In this document: piece by piece, positions 59,908-64,000 of the stretch
Layout: each line of letters opens with the position of its first letter
Position numbering within the stretch: the stretch's first letter is position 1
Source of the DNA: Caenorhabditis elegans
Taxonomy: Eukaryota > Nematoda > Chromadorea > Rhabditida > Rhabditidae
DNA length: 64,000 nt
NCBI RefSeq assembly: GCF_000002985.6
Contig: NC_003279.8
Location: 6,448,001-6,512,000 of the forward strand
Direction: 5' to 3'
Program-made: the position numbers and the translations under genes
Notes under the pieces: model-generated
Seen by the model: the letters and a program-made list of their open reading frames with translations, nothing else
Databases searched by the model: none
Told to the model about the DNA's origin: nothing

Positions 59908-62900
59908 ATGCGAAGGCGCCATAGATGTGTGGCACTTTTGTTCATTTTTTCAGCATTTATCACCCCGTTAGGATTTTTCTATTATACAATTTCCAATGAA
60001 TCGAAACGATATTCTGAAGAATCAGAGAAGAATTATGGTTATCAAACATTGGAGTTCACTGAATCACCGGAGGAGATTTCCGTCGACTTTGATAAATATT
60101 CCCAATCAGGTGAGGTTTTGGATAAAATCTACAGTAGTTCAGTGTAACATCTATGATGTTATAGTTTTCTAAAAAAAGTTTTGGCACAATTAAAAAATTC
60201 TTAAATTCTAAAAATTGCTGAGTTGGGTGAAAATTTTTGGAAATTTACTGATTTAGAGCATACTATGGTAAAATTTCAGAATGTTCCCGATTTCCAAGCA
60301 ATGTCGAGATAGAGTATCCAGAGTGTTTGAACAAAATGAAATGGATCAAAAATGGCTGGAAGTGAGTTTTACGAGCTCTGTAAAAATATTCTATTCATAA
60401 AAATGTTTAAAACTTTTCAATACATTTCAGAACTCACCATTGTTACATTGAAAACCATATTGATGGTTCTGAATGCTCATTCCGATATTATTTATCACAA
60501 GTTGAAAACTATTGTCCTCCAATGGAGCATCACGGAAAACGGAAAGGACTTGCAAAAGTAACTTTAGAATTTGATTCTAAAATTTGATTTAAAAATTAGA
60601 TGTCTACCTAATTTTAAGAAACTAATTACACATGCATTTCAGATAAGTCCCAGTATTCGGCGTCTTTTACCAATTTTTGAGAGTATTCCACATTACATGA
60701 AAACTAGAATTAATCGATTATGGAAGAAATGGAAAGAAGGAGCACATGAAGTTATGCAGAAATATCCAAAGTCAATGATTGAAAGAAGAAAACTTAATGT
60801 AAGAGACTTGAAGTTTTTAGTATGTTTTAAAGAAATGCCAATTTTTTTTGTAAAACTGATTAGTTTCTTAGTTGTTCTCATTTGAAAACTTTGAGAAATC
60901 ACCAGTAAATCGAAAGATGTTTTCTTTGGCAGGTCTAAATCAGTTTTTGGGCGTTTTTAGATAAATTCTACTCATAATATTTAACTATAAATGTAGATTT
61001 TTATAGGTTCTCGTATTTATTGGATTTTTGGCCAACGAGCAAAAACTAAATATGGCAAAGAAATCAGATCATGGTGGACCACTTGGTGAACTTCTTCAAT
61101 GGTCGGATCTTCTTGCAACACTTTCAGTTATTGGACATCATTTGGAAGTTTCAACTAATAAGAATACTCTTAGAAAGTATGAAAGTATTTAATGATTTGG
61201 ATGAAAACTTATTCTTTCAGTATTGTGTGGAAGTATATGAGCAGAGGACCTTGTCAATATGTTAATAATTTTCGTCAGCAGTTGGATATCATTTTCACAG
61301 ATATTATGGGTTTCAACATTTTAAGACAACATCATAGACAGTTTTTATTGAGTAATAGGTGAGTAAATTCTTTTTCCAATAGACTTACAACTTTTTCCTT
61401 TAAAAGAAAATTCCTTGTTTTCTTTTCAGATGTCGAATTAGGCTTCTTGACAGTTTTGGAACACATGCAGAATTCACTACAAAAACTTATTTCGTACAAA
61501 ATAAGAAATCTCTATCTGGACCATTTTCTCAACGGAATCCATGGGGAGGTCATGGGTTGGATCTTCGTCAACATTGGACATTTTATCCACATTCTGATGA
61601 TAACACATTTCTTGGATTTGTAGTTGATACTGAGGGAATTGATAAAAAGAATAATCAGATGATCCCATCAGCTCTGGTATATGGAAAAGAGCAGTATATG
61701 TGGAGAGACGCAGAGAAACCAATTGATGTTTTGAAAAGAATTGTGACTGTTCATTCTACGGTTGCTGACTTAGATTTGAAAGACAGTAATATAAGTTCAA
61801 TATTCAAAAAAGTTCAAAATCACGGTTTTCTGAACTCTGAAGAAATATCACAACTACTTGATAATATCACAATATTCTTTGGACTTGGCTTCCCATTAGA
61901 AGGACCTGCACCACTCGAAGCAATGGCTCACGGAGCAGTTTTTATAAATGCAAAGTTTAAAGAACCAAAGTCGAGATTGAATTATAAGTTTTTGGCGGAA
62001 AAACCAACATTGAGAAAGGTTTGTTGTTTTCTAATTTTTGAAGGAATTTCAAAAATTGTCAGTCAAAGTTTTGCTAAATTGCCTAATTTTCCAAAAAAGG
62101 CGGACTTCTCAAATAAGTCATTTCGAGTAGACTAAATTTTTTAATGTAATTTTTACAAAATTAAAAATTAAGAAAACGTTTTATTTTGATATTTATGTGA
62201 CCAGTTTAGCCGGTTTTTGAAATTGTATTTTTTCGTGCCAAAACAATACTGAATTTGGTGAAAATTAATTTTTTCACTTTACATACATTTTTCTAAAACA
62301 CTATAAATATATTGATTGCCGTATTTCCTCTATTAGTTTTGCATCTAAAATCACTCATCGAAAAAAATTAGTTTTGCACCTCTAATAGTTTTGCACCCGG
62401 GTGCACCCCTTCATTTGTTCCCTATTTTTAGAAATTCAAAATTTGCATTATAAAATCGTTCTAAAAATTAGGAAAACTCTTGCAGACTTGGTATAAGAAG
62501 TCAAAATTGGCAAAATATGAGTACAATTCGGACAATTTTTGCGTATCAGTCGTAAAATTCGTCCATTTTGGTTCATAAGTTGTCATTGAAATTTATGATA
62601 TTATGTCATAACTTAATGGCAAACATGAGAAAAAACCTGTTCGAAAATTAGTTTTGCATGCCTTACTAATAGAGGAAATACGGTATTTGAATGCTATACA
62701 AAAGGAATTGGAGGAAATGGTTCAAAATCAGGTGGTTTAGTCTAAAGTAACAGTCACTTCTCCTCGAGGAATACACGAATTGAGTAAATATTCACATGGC
62801 CTATAGGCTTACGGTAATCAAAAATGAGATTTAAAGGCCCTTTTATGGGCTTGTCATAACCAAATATATCTGTCAAAATTGGAAAAAATTAACTTTTCAG

Positions 62901-63573
62901 TGGACAAGTCAAAATCCTTATATGGAAAAAATCGGTGAGCCGCACGTCATCACTGTCGATATATTTAATGAACTAGAATTGGAAGAAGCTATTAAAAGAG
63001 CAATTAGTCTGAAGGTAATACTTTTTTTTTAATTCCGACCTGTGTATTTTGTCAAATTAGTTTTTGAAAAATAATGATTAAAACTAATTTTCAGCCGAAA
63101 CATTTTGTTCCATTCGAATTTACTCCTGCTGGAATGCTTCATCGTGTGGCACTTCTACTTGAAAAACAAGAACTCTGTGATAAAATTGCATATTCCAAAC
63201 GTTGGCCTCCCATTGATCAAATGAAGATTTTCAGGACGTTGAATGCAGATGATTCTTGTGAAACTATTTGTCATTCTAAACAATTACTCTGTGAACCTTC
63301 TTATTTCCCAATCATCAACTCATCTCCACTTCTCCGAAGGTGATTCGTTAAGCCTTACAAATCTTCAAAAAATCTGAAAATTTCAGAGAAAATTTGTGTT
63401 CGTCAACAACTTCCGATTCATCACCATTTGCTCCCTTCAACTGTACAATACAACAATCTGCATTCCTTTTCAGTTGTGCATCCAGTCCTCCCATATCTTT
63501 TGAAATCAACCGATTATGTCCATGCCGTGACTACATTCCAGAACAACATGCCATTTGCAAAAAGTGTCTTTAA
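59908..63573 (+). CDS. gly-2: N-acetylglucosaminyltransferase V (GLY-2, MGAT5 family)
   Basis: Ten exons in phase (59908-60109, 60280-60361, 60431-60557, 60643-60798, 61007-61176, 61221-61358, 61430-62018, 62901-63014, 63095-63339, 63387-63573) encode 669 residues. It is a type II Golgi membrane protein: a short basic cytoplasmic tail (MRRRHRC), then a signal-anchor (VALLFIFSAFITPLGFFYYTI). The catalytic domain shows VLVFIGFLANEQK...GGPLGELLQWSDLL, TDIMGFNILRQH, RLLDSFGTHAEF, NPWGGHGLDLRQHWTFYPHSDDNTFLGFVVD and GLGFPLEGPAPLEAMAHGAVFIN, characteristic of MGAT5. A Cys-rich C-terminus follows. It adds beta-1,6-linked GlcNAc to the alpha-1,6 mannose arm of N-glycans. Intron 62019-62900 holds a TIR element. 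Confidence 0.95.
62319..62683. mobile_element. Small TIR element (MITE) in a gly-2 intron
   Basis: CCGTATTTCCTCTATTAG at the left and its reverse complement CTAATAGAGGAAATACGG at the right are perfect inverted ends. Near each end (a)ttagttttgcat/c repeats occur (62333, 62368, 62386, 62648), so the sub-terminal region also contains direct repeats. Total about 365 bp, with no open frame. I could not define a convincing target duplication; the superfamily is not assigned. Confidence 0.75.
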
Positions 63574-63821
63574 AACGTTTCGGGGTTATCATACATGCCC
63601 GGGTTAAACTTTTAATAAAAAAGTATATTTAAAAAAAAGTTCAAACATAAACAACAAAGTCACAAAATGAAAACAGATGTTACAAAAAAAAGGTAAAATC
63701 GAACAGAATACTCATTACCAAAAAACATTCCGTGTTAATTGAGTGTAGATAAAAGTAAGGGAATATGGAAGCACTACAGTTTGGGGTGTCAATAAATTGA
63801 AATCAGGAATTCATATTACCA

Positions 63822-63931
63822 TTATTCTTGAACTTTTATAGTCTTTGGTAGTGGTTTCGTGTAGAAAGGCATTGGAGTCGAAAGGTTTGAAAGTGGTTCA
63901 GAAGAATCCGAGTCGAAATGAATCCCAGAAT
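63822..63931 (-). CDS. 3' terminal exon of an unidentified minus-strand gene (partial)
   Basis: An acceptor tttttgtag (reverse complement of 63932-63940) is followed by 110 bases reading ..SGIHFDSDSSEPLSNLST.. and ending KPLPKTIKVQE at a TAA stop (63822). The segment is Ser/Pro-rich and hydrophilic. The remainder of the gene lies beyond the window. Nothing in this exon identifies a family. It is convergent with gly-2. Confidence 0.5.
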
Positions 63932-64000
63932 CTACAAAAACTTTTATTAAACAATTTAGAGCTTTTGAGAGTGTCATGTTAAATTTGCATTCATAACTGT

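Overview
The window is Caenorhabditis elegans nuclear DNA. It is AT-rich, with short introns (often 42-50 nt) ending in TTTTCAG, and its gene content and order match the T23H2 - K06A5 - C55B7 stretch of chromosome I. That placement comes from recognising protein families and worm gene names from memory, not from a database search. Reading frames, exon joins and stop codons were checked by hand. Boundaries of small exons may be off by a base.

Layout. 1-5597 (+): C-terminal ~90% of nucleoporin gp210 (npp-12), cut by the window start. 5982-8926 (-): secreted two-MAM-domain protein. 9365-10472 (-): rab-10. 12991-16096 (+): knl-2, the SANTA/Myb kinetochore protein. 16298-17707 (-): acdh-3. 18424-18758: a hAT-like MITE with palindromic tandem repeats. 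18850-19484 (+): MSP-domain protein. 20182-21356 (+): unknown multipass membrane protein. 21812-23902 (-): cdc-25.1. 25221-28671 (+): an acidic chromodomain/RS-rich protein whose first exon carries a 779-bp palindromic transposon. 28791-40919 (-): WDR47 orthologue, whose large intron contains the oppositely oriented sulfate-permease gene sulp-1 (34451-37857, +). 42869-44726 and 44885-45831 (-): dbr-1 downstream of mdt-18, spaced like an operon. 46293-47894 (+): uri-1. 49453-51464 (+): acdh-1. 52030-53360 (+): protein tyrosine phosphatase. 54344-55855 (-): casein-kinase-1/TTBK-like kinase. 59908-63573 (+): gly-2 (GlcNAc-transferase V). The window ends in the 3' exon of one more minus-strand gene.

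Most genes are housekeeping or germline/embryonic functions (nuclear pore, centromere, cell cycle, Mediator, lariat debranching, RNA polymerase assembly, trafficking, glycosylation, mitochondrial acyl-CoA oxidation). They do not form one pathway. The only operon-like arrangement is mdt-18/dbr-1; two acyl-CoA dehydrogenase paralogues lie ~32 kb apart in opposite orientation. The most striking observation is the chromodomain gene. A palindromic DNA transposon with CACTG...CAGTG ends and a 5-bp target duplication sits in its first coding exon. Removing the element restores the frame, and splice-like sites just inside both ends also keep the frame, so it looks like a transposon turned into an intron.
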